DNA of 64,000 bases from an uncultured Dehalococcoidia bacterium. GTDB lineage: Bacteria > Chloroflexota > Dehalococcoidia > Lucifugimonadales > UBA3495. The notes below the pieces were generated by a model. That model was not told the origin of the DNA. It saw nothing but the letters and a program-made list of their open reading frames with translations, and did no database searches. Location: contig CATQHB010000002.1 of the NCBI GenBank assembly GCA_958295765.1, positions 2,840,091 through 2,904,090 on the forward strand. Direction: 5' to 3'. Made by a program: the position numbers and the translations under genes. Shown here in pieces: positions 25,956 to 35,244 of the stretch. Positions within the stretch are counted from its first letter, which is position 1. Each line of letters starts with the position of its first letter.

Positions 25956-26969
25956 TCAGCCGGGCGCGCCCAGCAGGGCGACCCAGACGGCCCCGCCGAC
26001 GTACACCGAGGCCATTAACCCCAGGCCGGCCACCACCAGCGGCTGGGGCAGGCGGTGGCGGCCCCAGAGCAGCAACCCGCCCCACAGAATCAGGGCTACG
26101 GCGATAATTCCCGCCACAAAATGCTCCGGCGCGGCGAAGTTCAGCACTACGCCGTCGCGGAAGAAGGGGTCGGCAAAGGCCAGGATGGTTACGTTAAAGA
26201 CGCAACTGCCGTACAGCCCGGCCACGCCCAAATCCGCCGCGCCCATGCGGGCCGCCGCCACCGTCGCCGACGCCTCAGGCATCGTAGTTACAATGGACAC
26301 CGCCAGGATGCCCAGCACGCCGGAGGAGATGCCGGTGGAGTTGGCAATCCAGTCGGCGCTCTGGGCCAGGAATACCCCGGCGATTATCACCCCCACCGAT
26401 ACCAGGCCGAACACCAGCCAGGCCCGGCTCAGGGTCATCCCCGGATCCTCCGCCTCGTCCCCTTCGGCATCCGCCGGCCGCCGCTGGTACACAATCCGCA
26501 TCCCGATGACATAGACCACCAGCAGGACTACCGAGGAGAGGCCAATCTGCCAGATATTTACTTCAATCCGTATGGCGGCAAACAGCACCGCCAGCCCGGT
26601 GAGCAGGGCCGCCAGGACGATGAGGTAGCCCTGTTCCGGGGCCACCCGTTGCAGGAACCGCCGCCCGCCAAAGAGCAGCGCCACCATCCCCATCGTGAAC
26701 ATATTGACCATATTGGCGCCCACCACGTTGCCCAGGGCCAGTTCGGGGTTGTCAATCCGCACCGCGGTGATGTTGTTGGACAACTCCGGCAAAGAGGTAG
26801 CCAGGGCCACCAGGATGCTGCCCACGAACAGCCGCCCCCAGCCGGTCAAAGTCGCCAGGGCGTCGCCATACTTGGCAAGCTGCACCCCCAGAAAGATGAC
26901 GGCGGCGGCGCTGCCCAAGAATACGGGAATGGAGATTATCAGGCCAACTTCATTGGGGAGTCCTGGCAT
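25956..26969 (-). CDS. Calcium/sodium:cation antiporter (CaCA family)
   Basis: 337 residues with about ten membrane segments and the two inverted alpha-repeats of the Ca2+/cation antiporter superfamily: GSILVALATSLPELSNNITA + GNVVGANMVN, and GVLGILAVSIVTTMPEASAT + GLYGSCVFN. The acidic residue in each repeat (PE) is the cation ligand. Similar to YrbG. Ion specificity is not predictable. Monocistronic. Confidence 0.9.
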   Translation of the reverse strand: MPGLPNEVGLIISIPVFLGSAAAVIFLGVQLAKYGDALATLTGWGRLFVGSILVALATSLPELSNNITAVRIDNPELALGNVVGANMVNMFTMGMVALLFGGRRFLQRVAPEQGYLIVLAALLTGLAVLFAAIRIEVNIWQIGLSSVVLLVVYVIGMRIVYQRRPADAEGDEAEDPGMTLSRAWLVFGLVSVGVIIAGVFLAQSADWIANSTGISSGVLGILAVSIVTTMPEASATVAAARMGAADLGVAGLYGSCVFNVTILAFADPFFRDGVVLNFAAPEHFVAGIIAVALILWGGLLLWGRHRLPQPLVVAGLGLMASVYVGGAVWVALLGAPG

Positions 26970-27079
26970 ATTATTCCTTTCCGGGGCCGGCGCAAAGTTT
27001 AGTTGCCTGCGCCCCTGCTCTACCGCTCAACACTCACCGGGCAATCACGGCATAAGCCCGGCGTTCCGGCTCATAAACC

Positions 27080-27175
27080 CGTCGTTCCGGCGAAAGCCGG
27101 AATCCAGAAACGCTTTGTAGCCGGCCCGCTCTTTTCCGGGGGATTTCCTGGATTCCGGCCTGCGCCGGAACGACG
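27080..27175. repeat. Palindromic repeat, family C
   Basis: CGTCGTTCCGGCGAAAGCCG ... CTGCGCCGGAACGACGG, complete copy. Part of the 661-bp gene-free gap 26970-27630, which consists almost entirely of repeats of families C, B, B and A in that order. Confidence 0.8.
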
Positions 27176-27230
27176 GTTGCTTGGGTTGCGCCGGCCCCGG
27201 TTCCTTTCAGCTTGAGAGACTCGCTCTCCC

Positions 27231-27374
27231 CGCTCATCCTGAGCTTGTCGAAGGACGGAATTAGGATGGTTCGACCGGCTCACCATGAGCGGGTATTAGT
27301 ATCAACCCACCCCGCTCATCCTGAGCTTGTCGAAGGATGGAATTTGGGTGGTTCGACAAGCTCACCATGAGCGG
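27231..27374. repeat. Two direct copies of family B palindrome
   Basis: 27231-27293 and 27313-27374, each CGCTCATCCTGAGCTTGTCG ... GCTCACCATGAGCG, separated by 19 bp. Confidence 0.8.
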
Positions 27375-27404
27375 GTGTTGTGCTCACCGTAAGCGGGTAT
27401 TGTT

Positions 27405-27622
27405 GGTATTCTCAATGGGTGTTGGGGTTCCTTGCCCGGCCCGTCTCCAGTGGATTGTAGGGGCGGGTTTATAACCCGCCCGGCCCGCAACGGCAGAATC
27501 ATTGGGGTAACGGAGCCATCGTATCCGACCCATCCTTGCACCGAACCTGGACGGGTTATAAACTCGCCCCTACCGGCCGTTGAAGTATTCCGGCCAGAAC
27601 ACCAACTCCTGTTGAGGATACC
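27405..27622. repeat. Full-length MITE-like element, family A with long terminal inverted repeats
   Basis: Outer ends GGTATTCTCAA ... TTGAGGATACC, then GTTGGGGTTCCTTGCC.. versus ..CCGGCCAGAACACCAAC, then the inner GGGGCGGGTTTATAACCCGCC and GGACGGGTTATAAACTCGCC palindromes. Same architecture at 40723-40940, where the middle is in opposite orientation. Confidence 0.8.
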
Positions 27623-27630
27623 GATTTTTG

Positions 27631-28725
27631 TTAAGCGGCTATGGTGTGGGCGATGCGGTCGCCCATCTCGGTGGTGCTGACCCGGCGGTAGTCGGACACG
27701 GCAATGTCCGGGGTGCGATAGCCGGCGTCAAGAACCTGTTCTACGGCCCGTTCCACGCTGGCCGCCTCCTCGGTCAGGCCCAGGGAGTAGCGGAGCATCA
27801 GCGCCACGCTGAGGGTGGAGGCCACCGGGTTGGCGATGCCCTGGCCGGCAATGTCCGGGGCGGTGCCGTGTATCGGTTCGTAGAACCCCCGGATTTTCCG
27901 GCCGGCCACCGGCACGCCGGCCAGGCTGGCCGAGGGCAGCAGGCCCATCGAGGCCGACAGCACCGCCGCCTCGTCGGTGAGAATGTCGCCAAAGGTGTTT
28001 TCCGCCACGATTACGTCAAAGCGGGCCGGATGCTGAATCAACTGCATCGCGCAGGCGTCCACCAGCACGTGCTCCAGTTCCACCTCCGGGTACTCCTGGC
28101 CCAGGCGGGTGGCAATCTGCCGCCACAAGCGGGAACACTCCAGGACGTTGGCCTTGTCAATGGAGGCCAGCTTGCCCCGCCGCCCTTGGGCCAACTCAAA
28201 GCCGACCCGCAGCACCCGCTCAATTTCCCCCTCGCTGTAGCGCATCGTATCTACGGCGCTCCGGCCCTGGGGCGTTTCGTGGCGGCCCTTGGGCTGGGCG
28301 TAGTAGAGGCCGCCGGTAAGCTCCCGCACCACCACCATATCCACGCCGGCCAGCACCTCCGGTTTGAGGACGTTGGCCTCGGCCAGGTTGGGATAGACCT
28401 TGACCGGGCGGATGTTGGCAAAGACGCCCAGGTGAGAGCGGAGTTGCAGCAGGCCGTCCTCCGGGCGGGTCGCCGCCGCCGGGTCATCCCACTTCGGCCC
28501 GCCCACCGCGCCGAACAGGACGGCATCGGCGGAACCGGCCAGGTCCTGCACCTCCGGCAGCAGGGGCGTACCGTGCCGGTCAATGGATATGCCGCCCACG
28601 TCGCCATATTCCAGGTTAAACCCATGGCCGAAGGCGCCGGCCACCGCTTGCAATATCTTGACACCCTCGGCGGTAACCTCCGGCCCGATGCCATCTCCAC
28701 CAAGTACGGCAATGTTAAAATCCAC
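27631..28725 (-). CDS. leuB: 3-isopropylmalate dehydrogenase
   Basis: 364 residues from GTG 28725, chosen because GGAGGAA lies just upstream and the family begins with [17 protein letters not shown]. Oxidises and decarboxylates 3-isopropylmalate with NAD+ in leucine synthesis. Seen: [32 protein letters not shown], the Mg/substrate block [42 protein letters not shown], and [17 protein letters not shown]. Length normal. leuA/C/D are not in the window. Confidence 0.95.
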   Translation of the reverse strand: MDFNIAVLGGDGIGPEVTAEGVKILQAVAGAFGHGFNLEYGDVGGISIDRHGTPLLPEVQDLAGSADAVLFGAVGGPKWDDPAAATRPEDGLLQLRSHLGVFANIRPVKVYPNLAEANVLKPEVLAGVDMVVVRELTGGLYYAQPKGRHETPQGRSAVDTMRYSEGEIERVLRVGFELAQGRRGKLASIDKANVLECSRLWRQIATRLGQEYPEVELEHVLVDACAMQLIQHPARFDVIVAENTFGDILTDEAAVLSASMGLLPSASLAGVPVAGRKIRGFYEPIHGTAPDIAGQGIANPVASTLSVALMLRYSLGLTEEAASVERAVEQVLDAGYRTPDIAVSDYRRVSTTEMGDRIAHTIAA

Positions 28726-28988
28726 CCTGGTTCCTCCCGCAATCCGTAAAGTAAAAGTCTGAAAAGGCCAAACCCGGCTACGGACGGGGAACAAGGCCAA
28801 ACCCGTCCAGGCCGGGCATCAGTATAACCCGAAACGGCAGGGGTATCAAACGGGGGAAGGGGGAGTAGGGGGCGGGGCCGGCGCAAAGTCAATGCCAATA
28901 ACGGTATCCGCTCATAACGCAACACCCGCCCATAACACAACACCCGCCCATAACACAGCATCCGCTCATGGTGAGCTTGTCGAACCAC

Positions 28989-29405
28989 CTATTCATCCAG
29001 CAGGAAAGAGCGGGGCGTGAGAATCGGAATATCGCGAAAAGGATGGAGCGCCAACAAGTCCTGGTCGCCGCTGATAATATGGGTGGCGTTGCCGCTGACC
29101 GCCAGTTCCAGAAACTTGTCGTCCCTGGGGTCGCGGCAGGCGGTTATCCTTTCCGCAACATCAACCAGCGCCGCCGATTCCGCTAGGGCGTCCAGAAATT
29201 CCAGGCGCGCTGCTATTGGCAAGTACCGGTCGAAACGGGGGCGCAGGAAAACGTCGCGCAGTTCAGCGATGGTAGCCGTAGATACAAGAACGGTTCCCTG
29301 CGCCCTGGCATAGGCAAGGGCTTGACGGGGCCGTGATTGCGGGAATAAGGCTGCGCTGACCACCAGGTTGGTATCCGGTACGACGCGCAGATTACTCGGC
29401 CTCAT
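28989..29405 (-). CDS. PIN-domain protein, putative toxin RNase
   Basis: 138 residues. PIN fold with acidic residues in VVPDTNLVVSAALF, IAELRDVFLRP, CRDPRDDKFLELA and GDQDLLAL, the PIN_3/COG1569 pattern. Such proteins are usually ribonuclease toxins. It overlaps the upstream small gene (29392-29625) by 14 bases, the typical antitoxin-toxin coupling. Target unknown. Confidence 0.85.
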   Translation of the reverse strand: MRPSNLRVVPDTNLVVSAALFPQSRPRQALAYARAQGTVLVSTATIAELRDVFLRPRFDRYLPIAARLEFLDALAESAALVDVAERITACRDPRDDKFLELAVSGNATHIISGDQDLLALHPFRDIPILTPRSFLLDE

Positions 29406-29625
29406 CCAGAATCGACTCCAGAATCTCCGGCGTCATTCCCCGGGCCGCAGCATACTCGCCCATTTCGTCCATAATTTCCTCTAGCGATCGGCGCGGCTTT
29501 AGGGCAATGTCCCGCAAACGCAGGCTCAACAGCAGTTGTATTTTTTTCTGGTCCTCTGGAGATGCGGCGGCGTAAGCCTTGGCTGCTTCAGCATCGACTT
29601 CAATGGTTATTGGCGTGGTTGCCAT
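29392..29625 (-). CDS. Small antitoxin-like protein partnering the PIN protein
   Basis: 77 residues, no recognised DNA-binding motif beyond a helical acidic/basic composition (ITIEVDAEAAKAYAAASPED, then SLEEIMDEMGEYAAARGMTP). Short size, position upstream of and overlap with the PIN gene make it the likely antitoxin. Confidence 0.75.
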   Translation of the reverse strand: MATTPITIEVDAEAAKAYAAASPEDQKKIQLLLSLRLRDIALKPRRSLEEIMDEMGEYAAARGMTPEILESILDEAE

Positions 29626-29867
29626 TGCAATTCTGCTTCCTTATCGTGCTGTACCCATTATACAGTGCCATCCGGGGCTGGTGCAAAGTACGGAATCCGC
29701 TCATGGTGAGCTTGTCGAACCACCTTTCCATATCGGGCGACTTTGCACATACCCTGATTGCCCGCCCCTTTCCTTGCCATTGGCCCCTCTTTTGTTCTAT
29801 CATCCCCCTTGCCTGACCTTATACTTATCCCCATTAACCTAACTAACCGAATTAACTGAGGCCCATT

Positions 29868-31310
29868 ATGCAGCGGCAAGGGTTTATTGACCGGCTCAAG
29901 GCGATTGTGGGGGATGACTATGTTATCGCTCACCCGGAGGATTTGCTGGTTTATGAGTATGACGGTTCCGTTGACCGGGCGATGCCCCGGGCGGTGGTGC
30001 TGCCGGCCTCGGCCGGGGAGGTGAGCCGGACTCTGGCCCTGGCTTACCAAGAGGGGGTGCCGGTGGTGGGGCGCGGTTCCGGCACCGGCCTGAGCGGGGG
30101 CGCCCTGGCCCCGCCGGGGGGCATCCAGATTGCCTTTACCCGGATGAACCGCATCCTGGAAGTGGATACGGAGAACCGCACCGCCACCATTGAGCCGGGG
30201 GTGATTAACCTGGACCTGGATAATCACGTCCGCAAGTTTGGTATGCGCTATGCCCCCGACCCGTCCAGCCAGAAGGCGTGCAGCCTGGGCGGCAACATCG
30301 CCGAGAACGCCGGCGGCCCCCATTGCCTGGCCTATGGCGCCACCACCAACCACGTCCTGGCCCTGGAGGTGGCCCTGGAGGACGGCACGATGGTCAACCT
30401 GGGCGGCCCGGCCCGGGAAGTCCCCGGCTACGACCTGCGGGGCGTGTTCGTCGGCTCCGAGGGAACCTTTGGCATCGCCACCCAAATCACCGTGCGGCTG
30501 CTGCCCCTGCCGGAAACGGTCAAAACCTTCCTGGGCATTTTCCCCGACATCGAATCGGCGTGCAGCGCGGTATCGGCGGTCATCGGCCATGGCATCGTCC
30601 CGGCGGCCCTGGAGATGATTGACGCCCTGAGTATCCGAGCCGTCCAGCAGGTAACCGACGCCGGCTACCCGGAGGACGCCGGGGCGGTGCTGCTGATTGA
30701 GTTGGAAGGACTTTGGGAGGAGGTGGATGAGGTGAGCCGGGAGGTGGAGTCGGCCCTGTGGGAAACCGGGGCCGGCGAGGTGCGGGTGGCCGAGGAGGAT
30801 CGGGAGCGGGAACGGCTGTGGCTGGGCCGGAAAACGGCCTTTGGCGCGTTTGGCGCCATTGCCCCCAACTACTACCTGGTGGACGGCGTAGTTCCCCGCA
30901 CCCGGTTGTCCCAGGTGCTGCGCAAGGTGTCCGAGGTCAGCGAAAAGTACGGCATCATCATCGCCAACGTTTTCCACGCCGGCGACGGCAACCTGCACCC
31001 GTGTATGCTCTTTGACGGGCGGGAGCCGGGGGTAACGGAGCGGGCTATGGCCGGCGCCGCCGAGTTGATGGAATACTGCGTAGCAGTGGGCGGCACCCTC
31101 AGCGGCGAGCACGGCATCGGCCTGGAAAAAAAGCAGTTTATGCCCCTGGTGTTCACCGATGCGGACCTGGCCGTTATGCGCCGGACGCGGGACGCCTTTG
31201 CCCCGGCCAACCGGTTGAATCCGGGCAAAATTTTCCCGGATGATGACGGATTCTACCAGATTGTCCCGCAACCCACGCCGCCGCCGGGGGATACGGGGAT
31301 GTATGTTTGA
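29868..31310 (+). CDS. glcD: Glycolate oxidase FAD subunit GlcD-like
   Basis: 480 residues, FAD-linked oxidase of the PCMH/VAO fold. FAD-binding blocks VVGRGSGTGLSGGALAPPGG and CSLGGNIAENAGGPHCLAYG, and the C-terminal HAGDGNLHP and GEHGIGLEKK are typical of GlcD. With glcE and glcF downstream it should oxidise glycolate (or D-lactate) to the 2-oxoacid at the membrane. glcE starts 18 bp later. Confidence 0.9.
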   Translation: MQRQGFIDRLKAIVGDDYVIAHPEDLLVYEYDGSVDRAMPRAVVLPASAGEVSRTLALAYQEGVPVVGRGSGTGLSGGALAPPGGIQIAFTRMNRILEVDTENRTATIEPGVINLDLDNHVRKFGMRYAPDPSSQKACSLGGNIAENAGGPHCLAYGATTNHVLALEVALEDGTMVNLGGPAREVPGYDLRGVFVGSEGTFGIATQITVRLLPLPETVKTFLGIFPDIESACSAVSAVIGHGIVPAALEMIDALSIRAVQQVTDAGYPEDAGAVLLIELEGLWEEVDEVSREVESALWETGAGEVRVAEEDRERERLWLGRKTAFGAFGAIAPNYYLVDGVVPRTRLSQVLRKVSEVSEKYGIIIANVFHAGDGNLHPCMLFDGREPGVTERAMAGAAELMEYCVAVGGTLSGEHGIGLEKKQFMPLVFTDADLAVMRRTRDAFAPANRLNPGKIFPDDDGFYQIVPQPTPPPGDTGMYV

Positions 31311-31328
31311 TGCTGACGGGATAAGCCT

Positions 31329-32741
31329 TTGACCGAGCCAATCGCGCAACAACTAGCCGACCTGCTGGGCCGCGACACTGTCCTGATGCCGGACGGGGCC
31401 GGCGGGGCGGCTAATACGCCGGAGTTGGAAAAGTACGCCGTTGACGGGTTGGCCCCTCAAGTGGTGGTTCAGCCCACTGACCGGGAGAGCATCGCCCGGC
31501 TGATGCAATGGGCCGCCGCCCGGCAAGTCGCAGTGCTGCCCCGGGGCGGCGGCGTCCTGTCGGCCCTGGGCAACCGGCCGGCGCAGGTGGACGTGGCCCT
31601 GGACTTGAGCCGGTATAACCGGGTGCTGGACTATCAGCCGGCTGACCTGACCGTCACCGTGGAACCGGGCGTTACCCTGCAAACCCTGAGCCGGGAGTTG
31701 GCCCGGGGCGGTAAGTTTGTGCCGCTGGAATCGCCGCTGTCCCACCGGGCCACTTTGGGCGGTATCCTGGCGGCCAACGCCAGCGGGCCGCTGCGCCACG
31801 CCTACGGCCTGGCCCGGGACTGGCTCATCGGCATCAGCGTGGTGGGCGCCGACGGGGTGGAAACCAAGGCCGGGGGCAAGGTGGTAAAGAACGTTACCGG
31901 CTATGACCTGAACAAGCTCTACACCGGCTCCCTGGGGACTTTGGGCGTCATCGTGGAGGCCAGTTTCAAGCTGGCGCCCCTGATGGATGAGTGGGCGGCG
32001 CTGGCGGCTCCCTTCCCTTCAATGGACGCCGCCATTGCCGCCGGCCGCTCCCTCATAGCCCAGGTGTACGCCCCCCAGGGGTTGCAGGTGGTCAACCGCC
32101 CGGCGGCCCGGCGGCTGAACCTTACTGCTGATTCAGCGGCCGGCGCCTATGTCCTGGCCCTTTTTGCCGGACGCCCTAGGGCCGTGGGCCGCCGCCGGGA
32201 GGAATCGGCCCGGTTGCTGGGGCAGTCCGGGGCCACTGCGGTTGAATCGCTGGACGGAGCGGCGGGACAAGCTCTGCTCCGCCAAGTTACCGACTTGGGC
32301 TGGAGTGATGATACTATCCCGGCGTTGGGGATGAGGGTAAATCTGCCCCCGACGGCGGTGGGGCAGTTGGTTGCTGCTATTGTGGGGGAATCTGCCGGGG
32401 AATCCGGGGCTGAGCTGGGCCTGGTCGCCGACCTGGGGTTTGGCGTGGCCCACCTGCTCCGGTGGCCGGAAACTTTTGACCAAGCCGCCGCCGGTAACGA
32501 GGAACCGGCCGGCGACGCGGTTATCGCCGGTAGCCTTTCCGAAATAGAACGGATGCAGGCATTGGCCCGGTCTATGGGCGGCACGGTGGTAGTAGAACAT
32601 TGCGCGCCGGCGGTGAAGGCCCGGATTGACGTTTGGGGCGGCGCGGCAACCGAGGCGGAGTTGGAGATTATGCGGCGTATCAAACAAAACTTTGACCCGT
32701 TGGGCCTGTTGAATCCCGGCCGGTTTATGGGGAGGCTCTAA
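31329..32741 (+). CDS. glcE: Glycolate oxidase FAD-binding subunit GlcE-like
   Basis: 470 residues from a TTG start. Second FAD_binding_4 protein: VAVLPRGGGVLSALGNRPAQ, ATLGGILAANASGPLRHAYG, KVVKNVTGYDLNKLYTGSLG. The C-terminus ends ...MRRIKQNFDPLGLLNPGRF as in GlcE. Stop and next start overlap (TAATG), so translation is coupled to glcF. Confidence 0.9.
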   Translation: MTEPIAQQLADLLGRDTVLMPDGAGGAANTPELEKYAVDGLAPQVVVQPTDRESIARLMQWAAARQVAVLPRGGGVLSALGNRPAQVDVALDLSRYNRVLDYQPADLTVTVEPGVTLQTLSRELARGGKFVPLESPLSHRATLGGILAANASGPLRHAYGLARDWLIGISVVGADGVETKAGGKVVKNVTGYDLNKLYTGSLGTLGVIVEASFKLAPLMDEWAALAAPFPSMDAAIAAGRSLIAQVYAPQGLQVVNRPAARRLNLTADSAAGAYVLALFAGRPRAVGRRREESARLLGQSGATAVESLDGAAGQALLRQVTDLGWSDDTIPALGMRVNLPPTAVGQLVAAIVGESAGESGAELGLVADLGFGVAHLLRWPETFDQAAAGNEEPAGDAVIAGSLSEIERMQALARSMGGTVVVEHCAPAVKARIDVWGGAATEAELEIMRRIKQNFDPLGLLNPGRFMGRL

Positions 32742-34189
32742 TGGCCGATTCGGAAATTCGAGCGCCGGCGCAGCTAGATGCCGGCGGCGGCGCGGCCCCT
32801 ACTCCCGCCGATGTACCGCTGCCCTGGGCCGAGCCGGCGGAACCGCTGAACCGGGAGCCGGGCTTTCGCGGCGTGGACGTGCCGGCCGAGGCCGACCTGT
32901 ACCGCTGCGTCCACTGCGGCCTGTGCCTCAGTTCCTGCCCCACCTACTCGACGCTGCGGGTGGAAACCGAATCGCCCCGGGGCCGCATCGCCCTGATGAA
33001 GGCCGTCCACGAGGGGCGGGCCGGCATCAGCAGCCGGATTGTATCCCACTGGGAGATGTGCCTCCAGTGCCGGGCTTGCGAGGCGGTCTGTCCCTCCGGC
33101 GTCCCCTACGGGCGGATAATGGAATACTCCCGCGCCCAGGTGCTGGCCCAGGGCAAGCAGGGCGGCAATCTGAAACGCATCGACCGGCTGTTCCTGCGGG
33201 CGGCCCTGCCCCATCCCCGGCGGCTGCGTTTCGGCGCCCACCTGCTGCGGCTGTACCAGAAATCCGGGCTGCGCCGGCTGGTTCGGGCCTCCGGGCTGCT
33301 CAAGCTGCTGCCCGCATCTCTGGCCGGAATGGAGGCCCAACTGCCCGAACTGACCGGCCCCTTCTTTGGCCCCCGCCGGCCGGTTTACCCGGCTCAAAAC
33401 CCGCCGGCAAGTCCGCCGGCCGACGGCGCAACGGCCAACCGTCCTACTCCTACCGTCGGGCTGCTGTCCGGCTGCGTAATGCCGCTGATGCAGGGGGCAA
33501 CGATGCACGCGGCGGTGCGCGTCCTGACCCGCAACGGCTGCAACGTAGCGGTTCCCCCCGGCCAGGGCTGCTGCGGCGCTCTGAACCTCCACGCCGGAGA
33601 CCTGGAGACGGCCCGCCGGCTGGCCCGCCGCAACATCGACACTTTCCTGGCCGCCGGCGCGGGTAAGGACGGGTTCAAGATAATTACCGCCTCGGCCGGC
33701 TGCGGTTCCAATATGAAGGAGTACGGGGAGCTGCTGAAAAATGACCCGGAGTATGCGGAACCGGCCCGGCGTTTCAGCGCGTTGACGGTGGACATTACCG
33801 AGTTTCTGGCTGCCCTGCCCCTGACGCCGCCCACTGGCCGGGTCCCGCGGCGGGTAACCTATCAAGACCCCTGCCACCTGGCCCACGCCCAGCGCATCAC
33901 TCAACCGCCCCGCGCCCTGTTGCAGTCCATCCCCGGCCTGGAACTGGTGGAAATGGAAGCGTCAACAATGTGCTGCGGCGGCGCCGGCATCTACGCAATG
34001 ACCCAGCCGGAACTGGCCGGCCAAATCCTGGCCGCCAAGCTGGAAAACATCAACAACACCGGCGCGGCGCAGGTAGTTACCGCCAACCCCGGCTGTATGC
34101 TGCAAATAGAGCAGGGCCTGAACGCCGCCGGAGGCCGCCACCAGGTAAAGCACGTGGTGGATTTGCTGGATGAGGCGTATGGGGGTTAA
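32741..34189 (+). CDS. glcF: Glycolate oxidase iron-sulfur subunit GlcF-like
   Basis: 482 residues. Two [4Fe-4S] ferredoxin motifs CVHCGLCLSSCPTY and CLQCRACEAVCPSG, followed by two cysteine-rich CCG domains (GCCGALNLHAG and CCGGAGIYAMTQ) that pass electrons to the quinone pool. The last 100 bp of this gene reappear as a degenerate copy at 37536-37638. Confidence 0.9.
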   Translation: MADSEIRAPAQLDAGGGAAPTPADVPLPWAEPAEPLNREPGFRGVDVPAEADLYRCVHCGLCLSSCPTYSTLRVETESPRGRIALMKAVHEGRAGISSRIVSHWEMCLQCRACEAVCPSGVPYGRIMEYSRAQVLAQGKQGGNLKRIDRLFLRAALPHPRRLRFGAHLLRLYQKSGLRRLVRASGLLKLLPASLAGMEAQLPELTGPFFGPRRPVYPAQNPPASPPADGATANRPTPTVGLLSGCVMPLMQGATMHAAVRVLTRNGCNVAVPPGQGCCGALNLHAGDLETARRLARRNIDTFLAAGAGKDGFKIITASAGCGSNMKEYGELLKNDPEYAEPARRFSALTVDITEFLAALPLTPPTGRVPRRVTYQDPCHLAHAQRITQPPRALLQSIPGLELVEMEASTMCCGGAGIYAMTQPELAGQILAAKLENINNTGAAQVVTANPGCMLQIEQGLNAAGGRHQVKHVVDLLDEAYGG

Positions 34190-34286
34190 AGAGGCGGGGC
34201 CGGGGTTCCCGGCTGAAACTCCCGATGCCCGGAAAGCCTGGGGAACGGCAAGTTGACAAGGGACAAAAGAGGGTGGTTAGATAAAC

Positions 34287-34781
34287 TTGAATCAGCAGAG
34301 CTATGACAGCCCGGATGAGGAGGCGCGGGAGTGGCACATTTCCGCCGGCTGGCTGATTCAGATTGAACTGGGCTGGCTGGTCGCTACCGGCTTTATCGGC
34401 TGGCACCTGGGCGGGCTGCCGCCGGACACCTGGCCGGCGCAGGCGTACCGCGTCCTGGCCGGGGGCAACGTCCTGGGCCTGTTCGTGTTAGGCAACGCCG
34501 CCGGCTACTTGCTTTATGAGGAGATAAAGATGGTTCTAGCGCGTATTCACCAGAGGGAGACCATAGCCAAAGCGGTCAACAAGGCCGTGAAGGATGCTGT
34601 GAAAGAGGCCGTGAAAGAAGCCGTTAAGAAGACACGGGAAGAGGTTTTGGAAGAACAACAGCAGGCGGTGGCGGCGTGGTACGAGCGGCAGCAAGCGGCG
34701 CAGCGGGAAGGGCGTCCCTTTGACGAACCGCCCCCCGGCTATGTCAACGGGGACGCCAATGGCAGCAGCCCGTCAGAATAA
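34287..34781 (+). CDS. Unknown two-helix membrane protein with coiled-coil tail
   Basis: 164 residues from a TTG start (weakly supported). Two hydrophobic segments (IQIELGWLVATGFIGWHL and LGLFVLGNAAGYLLYEEI), then a strongly helical Lys/Glu/Ala tail with 4-residue repeats (AVNKAVKDAVKEAVKEAVKK) and a Pro-rich end (PFDEPPPGYVNGD). No family recognised. The tail half is duplicated just downstream. Confidence 0.65.
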   Translation: MNQQSYDSPDEEAREWHISAGWLIQIELGWLVATGFIGWHLGGLPPDTWPAQAYRVLAGGNVLGLFVLGNAAGYLLYEEIKMVLARIHQRETIAKAVNKAVKDAVKEAVKEAVKKTREEVLEEQQQAVAAWYERQQAAQREGRPFDEPPPGYVNGDANGSSPSE

Positions 34782-34808
34782 GATGGCTCGGCTTTTGGGC
34801 GAGGTTGC

Positions 34809-35054
34809 GCTACCGGCTACTTGCTTTATGAGGATATAAAGATGGTTCTAGCGGGTATTCACCAGAGAGAGACCATAGCCAAGGCGGTCAATAAGGCCGT
34901 TAAGAAGGCGCGGAAAGAGGCTGTGGATGAGGAACGGCGGGCGGTGGCGGCGTGGTACGAGCGGCAGCAAGCGGCGCAGCGGGAAGGGCGTCCCTTTGAC
35001 GAACCGCCTCCCGGCTATGTCAATAGAGACGCCGGCGGCAGCCCGTCCGGGTAG
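34809..35054 (+). pseudogene. Partial tandem copy of the preceding gene (C-terminal half)
   Basis: From GCTACCGGCTACTTGCTTTA onward the sequence repeats 34498-34781 with few changes: same IKMVLAxIHQRETIAKAVNK and ERQQAAQREGRPFDEPPPGY, but fewer helical repeats and no membrane segments. It is open for 77 codons and could be translated from an internal start, but has no evident ribosome-binding site. Confidence 0.7.
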
Positions 35055-35244
35055 GACGGCCCGGCTTTTTCGCGCTGGGTCTGGACGCGAATATGCATGA
35101 ATGTCTCTCAATAACTACCTTCAACGATGAGCCCCCCATTTATAGATTAGGATTAGGGCCGATTTTGAGTGAAAGCCCGGTAGTGGCTATTTGCGCCGAT
35201 TCGTGGATAAGACAGGATGCGAACGTAAAACACGGTAAGGCGTA

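Noticed and set aside
29658-31352. A 564-codon minus-strand frame opposite glcD
   Set aside because: Antisense shadow; glcD motifs on the plus strand are decisive.
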